From CAURNT01 sp963526495 (GTDB taxonomy: Bacteria; Fusobacteriota; Fusobacteriia; Fusobacteriales; Leptotrichiaceae), in NCBI GenBank assembly GCA_963526495.1, contig CAURNT010000031.1, forward strand, positions 1-14,530: DNA of 14,530 nt, given 5' to 3'. A program made the position numbers and the translations under genes. The notes beneath the pieces are model-generated. The model did no database searches and was not told where the DNA came from. It saw only the letters and a list, made by a program, of their open reading frames with translations. Position 1 is the stretch's first letter; every line of letters begins with the position of its first letter. This document shows positions 1 through 6,690 of the stretch, in pieces.

Positions 1-44
1 TCGTGTTGGTAGAAGTAGACGATTTTTCTACCAACACGATTTTT
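1..44 (+). terminator. Strong hairpin terminator at the left edge
   Basis: A perfect 14-bp inverted repeat (TCGTGTTGGTAGAA at 1-14, its complement at 26-39) encloses an 11-nt loop and is followed at once by five T residues (40-44). This is the shape of a Rho-independent terminator reading rightward, presumably for a gene left of the window. The right arm is also preceded by T residues, and the left flank is outside the window, so bidirectional action cannot be judged. The stem is unusually long and the loop larger than typical, so the end of a mobile element is an alternative. Confidence 0.6.
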
Positions 45-149
45 AATTTATTATATAACTGATTTCTTTTAAAATCCTAAAAGCCACCTATTTCGACATT
101 TTTATAGCTTGTTATTCTATTTTCTTGATAATAATACCAACGTCTCCAC
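45..149. other. Non-coding or decayed stretch before the relaxase remnant
   Basis: No intact gene is visible. One plus-strand frame is open from 73 to 150 and stops at TGA 151-153. After that stop, the same frame resumes as LVWQLQKYIL and ends at TAA 184-186. The resumed piece resembles the C-terminus of MobC-like relaxosome accessory proteins, which often overlap the relaxase start in this way. The part before the stop shows no convincing similarity that I recognise. I therefore read this as the eroded 3' end of a mobC-like gene, with low certainty. Confidence 0.25.
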
Positions 150-269
150 ATGATTAGTATGGCAATTGCAAAAATACATCCTATAAAATCAACTCTAAAT
201 TTGGCAATAGATTACATTACTAAGAGTGGTAGACGTTATTTTTTATACTTAGACAAATTACTTTTTTAA
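150..269 (+). pseudogene. Truncated mobilization relaxase, N-terminal fragment only
   Basis: The frame from the ATG at 159 (an in-frame ATG at 150 adds three residues) encodes MAIA followed by KIHPIKSTLNLAIDYI. This is the signature N-terminus of PF03432-type relaxases of mobilizable and conjugative elements; the usual form is MAITKIHPIKSTLN-AIDYI. These enzymes nick the transfer origin through a tyrosine and use a downstream His-rich metal motif. Here the similarity ends after about residue 22 (near position 224). The frame then runs through unrelated residues to a stop at 267-269, so the His motif and the rest of the enzyme, normally several hundred residues, are missing. No Shine-Dalgarno sequence is visible. 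The WQLQKYIL frame overlapping the start looks like the end of mobC, the gene that normally precedes the relaxase. This is a dead remnant of a mobilizable element. The family call rests on recall of the motif. Confidence 0.6.
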
Positions 270-593
270 GGTACAAGGTACTTGCTTTATTCGTATATAT
301 TGTGAGGGATAGTTTGTCTACTATCATGAGGTACTGTAATGATTAGATATAAAGCTGAACGAAATAGCCGTATTTTTAACGTATTATAAGAGAAAAAGTA
401 AACATAAGATAGCTATCGGGAGTGCGGGCTATGGCAATGTAAAGTATTAAATGCACAAAAACTAAAATAGAGATAAATGTAGTAAAAATAATAGTTTGAA
501 GTATGTTTAAAATTTTTTCGTTTTAATAGAAAATTGACACGACCTACAACAATAATTTGAAATTGCACTGTTAAGGCTATTAAAAATAGTTAA
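270..593. other. Gene-free stretch between the relaxase remnant and the IS relic
   Basis: No intact gene is visible. A plus-strand frame without a start codon is open from 343 to 447 and stops inside the IS-like end at 448-450. Its last part (IAIGSAGYGN) is locally GC-richer than its surroundings, and I do not recognise the peptide. A small hairpin (GATAGT 308-313, ACTATC 320-325) has no T-tract. The segment 461-593 is AT-rich filler between two IS-like ends. It contains a TTGACA at 534-539 but no good -10 element at the right distance. Confidence 0.3.
436..460 (+). repeat. Third, outer copy of the IS30-like terminal sequence
   Basis: AATGTAAAGTATTAAATGCACAAAA is, apart from a few bases, the same as the left end at 594-618 and the complement of the right end at about 1410-1434. 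It lies in left-end orientation 158 bp upstream of the proper left end. It may be the surviving end of an older related element into which, or beside which, the second one inserted, or a solo end left by deletion. The similarity does not extend past about position 461. Confidence 0.55.
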
Positions 594-1434
594 AATGTAA
601 ATAGTAAATGCACAAAAATTTTAAATTAGAAATGCACAAAATTGGTAGGAGAGTGTAATGCAATTAAAACAAGAACAAAGGATTAAAATAGATGTGTATT
701 TGAGAGAAGGGAAAACAATCACTGAGATATTTGAAATTTTAGGTTATTCTTATCAAATAATACTAAGAGAAATAAATAATAGAAGTATATTAGTGTATAA
801 TTTTAAAGTAATAAAACATATTAAAATTAAAGAAGAACATATATGTACTCTTTTAGAAAAACAACCTAAAGTATGTAATAAATGTCCTAAATTTAAAAGA
901 AATACTATTACATTGTATATGATAGTAATGTAGCACAAGATAGTTATGATAAACGTAAGAAATAAAACAAGAATTGTATTTAGATTTAGTGAAAAAGTGT
1001 TTAAAGAAGAAACAACCTATATCACATATAATATCAATGATAAAAAGAAACATATCAAATGATAAGTAAAAAAGAAAGATTAAAGGGTAGAGAATATACA
1101 TAGACTATTAAGGAGATATACACCTAAAGGAGTGGATGTATCAAATTATACACAAGATGATATAAATTTCATAGTATCAAATATAAATAGTATGTATAAA
1201 TTTAAGTATAAAAATAAATCCCCTATAGAGTTATTTAAAGAAAAATTTTCAAAAATCATTCTTGATAAATTATCTATAGAGGAAATAGCTTGTGAAGATA
1301 TAATAGTTACAAGCTACCACAAAATATTAAAAATATGATAACATATTTTGAAATAAAATAAAATATGATTTTGTGCATTTGGAGTTTACAAAAAAAATTA
1401 ATTTAAAAATTTTGTGCATTTTAAACTTTACATT
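594..1434 (+). mobile_element. Degenerate IS30-family insertion sequence
   Basis: The left end (594-628) and the complement of the right end (1399-1434) share AATGTAAA, then AAATGCACAAAA, then a TTTTAAATTA block, with one indel and a few mismatches. A second ATGCACAAAA follows inside each end (632-641 on the left; its complement ATTTTGTGCAT lies near 1368-1378 on the right). Between the ends are the N- and C-terminal parts of an IS30-type transposase. At about 840 bp the unit is shorter than a complete element, because the middle of the transposase is deleted. Clear target-site duplications are not visible. The relic ends only about 75 bp before ftsK. Confidence 0.75.
658..1338 (+). pseudogene. 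IS30-family transposase, frameshifted and missing most of its catalytic core
   Basis: The first frame (658-933, 91 residues) has the IS30 N-terminal helix-turn-helix: EQRIKIDVYLREGKTITEI, then LGYSYQIILREINNRS. It continues to a VCNKCPKF segment that matches the VCNGCPKR region of the long IS30 subgroup. The protein then continues in other frames: YDSNVAQDSYDKRKK (906-965), followed by ELYLDLVKKCLKKKQPISHI (959-1069). It returns to the first frame from 1084, with ENIHRLLRRYTPKG leading into the C-terminal piece (…DVSNYTQDDINFIV…NKSPIELF, stop 1336-1338). The glutamate of ENIHRLLRR is probably the last residue of the DDE triad. Both aspartates and the sequence around them are gone, deleted near 1067-1090. 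With at least two frameshifts plus this deletion, the enzyme cannot be active. The apparent GTG start at 1132 is not a real start. The start at 658 has a weak GGTAGGAGAG ribosome site. Confidence 0.8.
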
Positions 1435-1453
1435 ACAATATGATAATATTTCC

Positions 1454-1482
1454 TTTAAAAAATATATTAAATATGTTAAAAT
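1454..1482 (+). promoter_or_regulatory. Candidate promoter for the ftsK gene train
   Basis: TTTAAA (1454-1459) and TAAAAT (1477-1482) are separated by 17 bp and lie between the IS right end and ftsK, giving a predicted start of transcription near 1489. Such matches are common by chance in DNA this AT-rich, so support is weak. If it is real, the IS relic abuts but does not contain the promoter. Confidence 0.3.
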
Positions 1483-1508
1483 TAAAGTAATGATTTGAGG
1501 AGGGTATA

Positions 1509-4061
1509 ATGGCAAAAAAAAATCGTATTAAAGTAGATAAGGATATAGATAAAAAAAATAAAAATAATATTTTAAAAAAAAATAAAGGTAGAAATGTATT
1601 AATTAATATTATATATATATTAATTGCTATATTTGTATATTTTTTAATTTTAATGAAAGGATATATAAATGTAGAAGAAGAAGGAGTTTCAACTATTGAA
1701 AGTATACTATATAGTATAATATATTCTTTCAGGTTTATATTTGGTGAAACAGTATATATGGTTTTGCTACTTACAATATTTATAAATGGATATATAGTAT
1801 TTAATAAGGATAGAATAAGAAAAATATATATAGGAAGAAAAATTGTATTCTTAATATTTTTACTTTCTTATTCTTTATTATCTACGGCAGAAAGTATAGG
1901 ACCTTTGTCATCTAATTTTTCAGATGCTGTAAGTGAATTGATAGGTTATACTTTTGAATTTAAAGGTGGAGGAGCTATAGGTTCTATATTAGCAATACCT
2001 TTCTATAGTATAATTAAAACATTACCTATGTTTTTAATATTAGTATTTTTAACAATTTCTTCATTATTACTATTTTTAAGTAAATATATTAGATTGTTAT
2101 TTAAAATAACATCAAATATTTTAGAATACTATAATAGTGAAGATTATAAAAAAAAGAAAGAAGTATTAAAGTTAAAAATAGAATATGAAAGAAAAAAACA
2201 AGAAGAAATAGACTTGAAGAGAGAAAGAGAATTTGCTCAACAATTCATTAAGTTGAAGGATGAAAAATTAAATAAAGAAATATCTAAAAAATTAGATATG
2301 GATAAGGAACATGACAAAGAAGATTTTTATACTCCAAGTGAGTTGGAAAGAAAGAAAAAAGAATGGATAGAATATTGTGAAAGAATAGATAGACTAGAAA
2401 AAGAAGAAAAGGAAAAAATAGAAAAACAAACTATATTATTACGTGAACTTGAAAAAGAAAAACAAGAAAAATTTATACAAGAAGAACTAAAAAAAAATGA
2501 AGAAAATAAATTTTTAAAAGAAAATATAAAAGAAAATTTAACTATAGAAAATGAAGAAAATTATGAAGAGTTAAATAGTAAGTATATTAGAGATATAGAA
2601 GAAAATTTTGAAGTTGAAGATATATCAGTAGAGGAAGAACAAGATATAGATATTCCTATGCAAACTGAAAATAATATGGATAATGAAGAACTAAATAAAT
2701 CAGTAGAAGAATTGTTTAAGTATAAACAAATGGATCCAGAAAAAAAGGAAGAAATGAAAAGAGAAATAGAGTCTAATATTGCTTTACTTGAAACGGTTCT
2801 TAGTAATTTTGGTATAAATGCTAAAGTTGTAGATTATGGTACAGGACCTACTATAACAAGATATGAAATAAAGATACCTCAGGATGTTAAAGTTAAGAAG
2901 GTTACTGAGCTTGAAAATGAAATTAAAATGTATTTAAAGGCAGAAAGCATAAGAATAGAAGCTCCAATTCCTGGTAAAGATGCTATAGGTATAGAAACTC
3001 CAAATAAGATAAAAGAACCTGTATATTTCTCAAATATTATACATTCTGATGCATTAAATGAAGGTATACTTCCAGTTGTTTTAGGTAAAGATATAGTAGG
3101 TAAGAATAGAGTTATAGATATAACAAAACTTCCACATTTATTAATAGCAGGAACAACAGGAAGTGGTAAATCGATAGCTATAAATACTATGATATCTTCT
3201 TTAATAAGTAAAAAAAGTGATGATGAAGTTAAGTTTATAATGGTTGATCCTAAAATGGTAGAATTAACCTTATATGATGGTATAGCTCATTTGTTAACTC
3301 CAGTAATTACAGATCCTAATATGGCATCTGTTGCACTTAAATGGGCAGTAAATGAAATGGAAGATAGATATAGAAAACTTGCTTCATTTAGAATGAGAAA
3401 TATAGAGGGATATAATAAAGAATTTGAAAATGATAAAATGCCATATATTGTAATAGTCATAGATGAGTTAGCAGATCTTATGATGGTTGCATCAAATGAT
3501 GTTGAAAAATCAATAGCTAGAATAGCACAAAAAGCTCGTGCTGTAGGGATACATTTAATAGTTGCAACTCAAAGACCGTCAGCTGATGTAGTAACTGGGA
3601 TAATAAAAGCTAATCTTCCAAGTAGAATATCATTTGCTTTAAGATCATCTATAGATTCAAGAACTATACTTGATCAAGTAGGTGCTGATAAATTATTAGG
3701 TAAGGGAGATATGTTATTCCTTGATAATGGTAAAGCTAAACTTGAAAGATTACAAGGAGCCTTTATTTCTGATGATGAAGTAAAACAATTGACAGATATA
3801 ATAAAAAGTAGTAAAAAAGCTGTATACAATGATAAGGTTTTAGAAAGTATTGATGAAAATGATGATGATAGAGATCCTTATCTTGAACAAGCTACAGAAA
3901 TAGCTTCTAGAATATCAAGAGATGAAAAGTTGTCTATTTCTTATTTACAAAGAGAATTGAGAGTTGGATTTAATAGAGCTTCAAGAATATTTGAACAGTT
4001 GAAAAAAAATAATATAATAGATTCAAGTAATAGATATATAGGTGGAGATAATAATTATTAG
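1509..4061 (+). CDS. ftsK: FtsK/SpoIIIE-family DNA translocase
   Basis: FtsK is a membrane-anchored hexameric ATPase that pumps chromosomal DNA through the division septum and assists dimer resolution. The first about 190 residues hold hydrophobic segments near 29-49, 80-98, 111-128 and 155-186, compatible with the usual four-helix anchor. Residues about 205-415 form a Lys/Glu-rich, probably coiled-coil linker. The motor follows: Walker A GTTGSGKS at 548-555, Walker B IVIVIDE at 647-653, and the ATQRPSADVVTG sensor region just after. The C-terminal winged-helix gamma domain (about 790-845) ends with GFNRASRIFEQL from 820, the fold that reads polar DNA sequences. At 850 residues the length is normal. 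The start is supported by GAGGAGGG at 1497-1504. The first codons contain three long A-runs. It is the first gene of a long operon, and mreB follows after 14 nt. The stop is TAG. Confidence 0.95.
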   Translation: MAKKNRIKVDKDIDKKNKNNILKKNKGRNVLINIIYILIAIFVYFLILMKGYINVEEEGVSTIESILYSIIYSFRFIFGETVYMVLLLTIFINGYIVFNKDRIRKIYIGRKIVFLIFLLSYSLLSTAESIGPLSSNFSDAVSELIGYTFEFKGGGAIGSILAIPFYSIIKTLPMFLILVFLTISSLLLFLSKYIRLLFKITSNILEYYNSEDYKKKKEVLKLKIEYERKKQEEIDLKREREFAQQFIKLKDEKLNKEISKKLDMDKEHDKEDFYTPSELERKKKEWIEYCERIDRLEKEEKEKIEKQTILLRELEKEKQEKFIQEELKKNEENKFLKENIKENLTIENEENYEELNSKYIRDIEENFEVEDISVEEEQDIDIPMQTENNMDNEELNKSVEELFKYKQMDPEKKEEMKREIESNIALLETVLSNFGINAKVVDYGTGPTITRYEIKIPQDVKVKKVTELENEIKMYLKAESIRIEAPIPGKDAIGIETPNKIKEPVYFSNIIHSDALNEGILPVVLGKDIVGKNRVIDITKLPHLLIAGTTGSGKSIAINTMISSLISKKSDDEVKFIMVDPKMVELTLYDGIAHLLTPVITDPNMASVALKWAVNEMEDRYRKLASFRMRNIEGYNKEFENDKMPYIVIVIDELADLMMVASNDVEKSIARIAQKARAVGIHLIVATQRPSADVVTGIIKANLPSRISFALRSSIDSRTILDQVGADKLLGKGDMLFLDNGKAKLERLQGAFISDDEVKQLTDIIKSSKKAVYNDKVLESIDENDDDRDPYLEQATEIASRISRDEKLSISYLQRELRVGFNRASRIFEQLKKNNIIDSSNRYIGGDNNY

Positions 4062-4075
4062 AAAGGAAGATGTAA

Positions 4076-5134
4076 ATGTTTAAAAAGATAGTAAAAAAAT
4101 TTAAAAATTATTTTTTCATGAGTAAGAATACTAAGGATATAGGTATAGATTTAGGAACAGCTAATACAGTTCTTTACGTTAAAGGAGAAAATATAGTAAT
4201 AGATGAACCAACATATGTTGCTATAAATAATAAAAATGATGGAGAAATAGAGTTTATTGGAACTCGTGCTAAAGAGATAATGGGAAGAACACCAGTGTAT
4301 ATGGAAGTTAAAAGACCTCTAAAAAATGGAGTAATATCAGAATATGAGATTACAGAAAAAATGTTATCTAAATTTTTAGATAGAATTAAAGAGGGAGAAT
4401 TATACAATGATAGGGTTATAATCTGTGTTCCAAGTGGAGTAACTCAAGTTGAAAGACGTGCAGTTGTTGATGCAGTTAAAGAAGCAGGTGCTAGAGAAGT
4501 TTATTTAATAGAAGAACCTATAGCAGCTGCCATAGGAGCTGGAATTAGTATGTTTGAGCCTAAGGGACACTTGATAGTTGATATAGGAGGAGGAACAACT
4601 GAGATTGCTTTTATAGTTTCAGGAGGAGCTTCAAAAACACATTCTATTAAAGTGGCTGGAGATCAATTAAATATGGATATAGTAGATTATGTTAGAGAAA
4701 AATATAATCTAAATATTGGAGAAAAAACGGCTGAAGATTTAAAAATACTTGCTACAAATGAAGAAGATAGTACAAAAATGTATGAAATTAAAGGAGCAGA
4801 ATCAGTAAGTGGTATACCTAAAGAAATTAAAATAACTGTTGAAGAAGTTAATAATGCTATAGATAAAAGTATAAATCATATAATTTATGAAATAGATAAA
4901 GTTATAGAAGAAATAACACCAGAGATAGCAGCAGATATTTATGAAACAGGAATACATTTATCAGGTGGAGGGGCCTCTATATTGGTTCTTAAACAAAAAA
5001 TAGAAGATAAATTTAAGTTAAAAGTAACAATAGCAGATATACCTATTTATGCAGTTATAAATGGTATAGCAAATATTTTCCAAGAATTTGATAAATTTAA
5101 AGATATACTAATTTCAACTAGTGAAGATTATTAG
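4076..5134 (+). CDS. mreB: Rod-shape actin homologue MreB
   Basis: MreB polymerises on the inner membrane face and guides lateral cell-wall synthesis. The actin/Hsp70 nucleotide-binding motifs are present: phosphate-1 DLGTANT at 25-31, phosphate-2 DIGGGTTEIA from 169, and the adenosine loop SGGGA at 296-300. The basic, aromatic N-terminus (MFKKIVKKFKNYFF) looks like the membrane-binding amphipathic helix of Gram-negative MreB proteins. An internal ATG at 4118 would remove it and has no ribosome site, whereas AGGAAG precedes 4076; I therefore keep the longer start. Its 352 residues are slightly above the usual 330-345. Neither mreC nor mreD follows. The gene lies between ftsK and scpB, so it could be the only mreB or a paralogue (Mbl-like). 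scpB starts 9 nt after its TAG stop. Confidence 0.95.
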   Translation: MFKKIVKKFKNYFFMSKNTKDIGIDLGTANTVLYVKGENIVIDEPTYVAINNKNDGEIEFIGTRAKEIMGRTPVYMEVKRPLKNGVISEYEITEKMLSKFLDRIKEGELYNDRVIICVPSGVTQVERRAVVDAVKEAGAREVYLIEEPIAAAIGAGISMFEPKGHLIVDIGGGTTEIAFIVSGGASKTHSIKVAGDQLNMDIVDYVREKYNLNIGEKTAEDLKILATNEEDSTKMYEIKGAESVSGIPKEIKITVEEVNNAIDKSINHIIYEIDKVIEEITPEIAADIYETGIHLSGGGASILVLKQKIEDKFKLKVTIADIPIYAVINGIANIFQEFDKFKDILISTSEDY

Positions 5135-5143
5135 GGAGTATAT

Positions 5144-5671
5144 ATGAAAGAGGATATAGAAGCGCTAGTTTTTTTATCAAAGGAAATAGTAAATATAAAA
5201 GATTTATCTACTTTTTTTAGTGTTAGTATTGAAGAAATAAATAAAATTGTGGATGAATTAGTTAAGGATTATAAAGATAGGGGCATAAATTTTGTTGTTG
5301 AAGATGGTAATTTATTAATTAGAACGAATCCGTTAAATGGAGAAACTATTAAAAATTATTTTATGCCTGAGTTAAAAGTAAGGAAATTATCTAAATCTTC
5401 TCTTGAAGTTCTTACTATAGTAGCATTTAAGGGACCTATAACTAAAACTGAAATAGAAGAAATAAGAAATACAGGAGTAGATCATATAGTTCCTGTTCTT
5501 CTTGAAAAAAAATTGATAAAAGTTGTTGGGAAGAAAAAAACTTTAGGAAATCCAAATCTTTATGAAGTAACAGATGATTTTTATGGATATATAGGACTAA
5601 AAGATAGAGATGAGTTAATGAACTTTGATAAAAGTAATTGGCTGGGAAGGGAAGAAGATGAGAATAAATAA
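5144..5671 (+). CDS. scpB: Segregation and condensation protein ScpB
   Basis: ScpB is the winged-helix kleisin partner that, with ScpA, joins SMC to form the bacterial condensin acting on replicated chromosomes. The 175-residue product shows the family layout. An N-terminal winged helix begins MKEDIEALVFLSKE. The second winged helix includes LSKSSLEVLTIVAFKGPITKTEIEEIR (about 87-113) and the highly conserved GNPNLYEVTDDF stretch near 134-145. Length is typical. GGGAG upstream of the ATG supports the start. Its last 14 nt overlap the rluB start, the common scpB-rluB arrangement. The usual upstream partner scpA is not here; mreB occupies that place, so scpA must lie elsewhere if the complex is complete. 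Confidence 0.92.
   Translation: MKEDIEALVFLSKEIVNIKDLSTFFSVSIEEINKIVDELVKDYKDRGINFVVEDGNLLIRTNPLNGETIKNYFMPELKVRKLSKSSLEVLTIVAFKGPITKTEIEEIRNTGVDHIVPVLLEKKLIKVVGKKKTLGNPNLYEVTDDFYGYIGLKDRDELMNFDKSNWLGREEDENK
5644..5653 (+). promoter_or_regulatory. Ribosome binding site fixing the rluB start
   Basis: The purine-rich GGGAAGGGAA lies inside the end of scpB, 4 nt before the ATG at 5658. No comparable site precedes the earlier in-frame ATG at 5625. It supports the shorter rluB product. Confidence 0.5.
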
Positions 5672-6344
5672 GTATATAGCAGAATCTGGTTTTTGTTCAA
5701 GAAGAAAAGCAGATGAATTAATATTAGAAGGAAGAGTAAGTATTAATAAAAATGTTGCTATTATTGGAAGTGAAGTAGAAGAAGGGGATATAGTAAGAAT
5801 AGATGGGGAAAAAGTTACAGTAAAAAAGGATTATGAGTACTATATCTTAAATAAACCTAAAAGAGTGCTATGTGCTAATGAAGATAAATTAAAAAGAACT
5901 TTAGCAGTAGATTTGATTAAATCTAAAAAAAGATTATTTACTTTTGGTAGACTTGATTATATGACAGAAGGATTGATAATTATTAGTAATGATGGAGATA
6001 TTTATAATAATGTTATGCATCCCAAAAAGAAATTATATAAAAGCTATATTGCTAAAATAGATAAAGAAATAACAGATGAACATTTAGATGCACTAAGATA
6101 TGGGGTTGTAATTGATGGACAAAGAACGCTACCAGCTAAGGTAAAAATAATATCTAAAAAGGAAATAAGGGTAGCAATATACGAAGGTAAAAATAGACAA
6201 ATAAGAAAAATGTTTGAAACATTAGGATATACAGTTAAAAATTTGAAAAGGGTTAAAGTTGGAGAATTGACTTTAAGAGGAATAGATGTAGGTAAGTATA
6301 GAAAAATGACACAAGATGAAATTAACTACCTTAAAAGTCTATAA
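5658..6344 (+). CDS. rluB: 23S rRNA pseudouridine synthase, RluB/RsuA family
   Basis: The protein isomerises a uridine in ribosomal RNA (position 2605 of 23S rRNA in the E. coli RluB case) to pseudouridine. An S4 RNA-binding domain occupies residues 1 to about 48 (RINKYIAESGFCSRRKADELI). The catalytic motif GRLDYMTEGL has its aspartate at residue 100. The closing RQIRKMFETLGYTVKNLKRV segment near 180-200 is typical of the RsuA/RluB/E/F group. I place the start at the ATG at 5658 (228 residues). This gives the standard MRINKYIAESG beginning of the S4 domain and has GGAAGGGAAG just upstream; an ATG 33 nt earlier adds unrelated residues. It overlaps scpB by 14 nt, which suggests translational coupling. 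RsuA/RluE-type specificity cannot be excluded from sequence alone. Confidence 0.9.
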   Translation: MRINKYIAESGFCSRRKADELILEGRVSINKNVAIIGSEVEEGDIVRIDGEKVTVKKDYEYYILNKPKRVLCANEDKLKRTLAVDLIKSKKRLFTFGRLDYMTEGLIIISNDGDIYNNVMHPKKKLYKSYIAKIDKEITDEHLDALRYGVVIDGQRTLPAKVKIISKKEIRVAIYEGKNRQIRKMFETLGYTVKNLKRVKVGELTLRGIDVGKYRKMTQDEINYLKSL

Positions 6345-6357
6345 GATTGGATGATTA

Positions 6358-6690
6358 ATGAAAGAAATAGAAGAATATGTTAGATATTCAAGTCTTTTTT
6401 CATATTATAAAGATTTATTTTCTGATAAACAAAGAGAATATTTAGAAGCATATCTTGAAGAAGATAATAGTCTTACAGAAATAGCAGAAGCTTTTAATGT
6501 TAGTAGACAAGCTGTTTTTGATAATATTAAAAGAGGGTGTAAAAGACTTGAAAAATATGAAAAAATGTTAGGTATATTTGAAAAAGATATAAAATATATT
6601 GAAAATTTAAAGAAATTAGAAAAAGATTTTAATATTGATAATTTAAAAAAATTGATACTAGAATATGAAGGAGGCGTGATTAGTGTTTGA
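6358..6690 (+). CDS. ylxM: YlxM family DNA-binding protein (UPF0122), SRP-associated
   Basis: YlxM is a small helix-turn-helix protein almost always encoded directly before ffh, and in Gram-positive bacteria it is thought to modulate the signal recognition particle. The 110 residues carry the sigma-70 region 4-like helix-turn-helix: FSDKQREYLEAYLEEDNSL, then TEIAEAFNVSRQAVFDNIKR, followed by a Lys/Glu-rich helix. Length and sequence fit the family well. The start is the ATG at 6358, 13 nt after rluB, with only a weak GGATGA ribosome site, so coupling to rluB translation is plausible. The stop is TGA (6688-6690), which shows that TGA terminates in this genome. Its final codons overlap the ffh start by 8 nt and contain the ffh ribosome site. 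Confidence 0.9.
   Translation: MKEIEEYVRYSSLFSYYKDLFSDKQREYLEAYLEEDNSLTEIAEAFNVSRQAVFDNIKRGCKRLEKYEKMLGIFEKDIKYIENLKKLEKDFNIDNLKKLILEYEGGVISV

Noticed and set aside
77..211. Minus-strand open frame of 44 codons with a hydrophobic stretch, resembling a membrane protein C-terminus
   Set aside because: It is exactly antisense to the relaxase N-terminus, has no start codon and is explained as the shadow of KIHPIKSTLN coding.
330..430. Minus-strand frame over the stretch left of the outer IS end (peptide ending TIPHNIYE)
   Set aside because: No start, no ribosome site and no recognised similarity, with another open frame on the opposite strand.
534..563. Promoter from TTGACA at 534 ahead of the IS30 relic
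   Set aside because: The sequence 17-18 bp downstream (TTGAAA or TGAAAT) is a poor -10 box.
753..1101. Minus-strand frames across the IS30 region
   Set aside because: They are antisense to transposase coding, low in complexity, and have no family signal.
1132..1338. Independent 68-residue gene starting with GTG at 1132
   Set aside because: The frame continues upstream with transposase homology (ENIHRLLRR), so it is the C-terminal part of the broken IS30 transposase.
1428..1456. Outward promoter from the IS right end (TTTACA) driving ftsK
   Set aside because: No acceptable -10 element lies about 17 bp downstream (TCCTTT).
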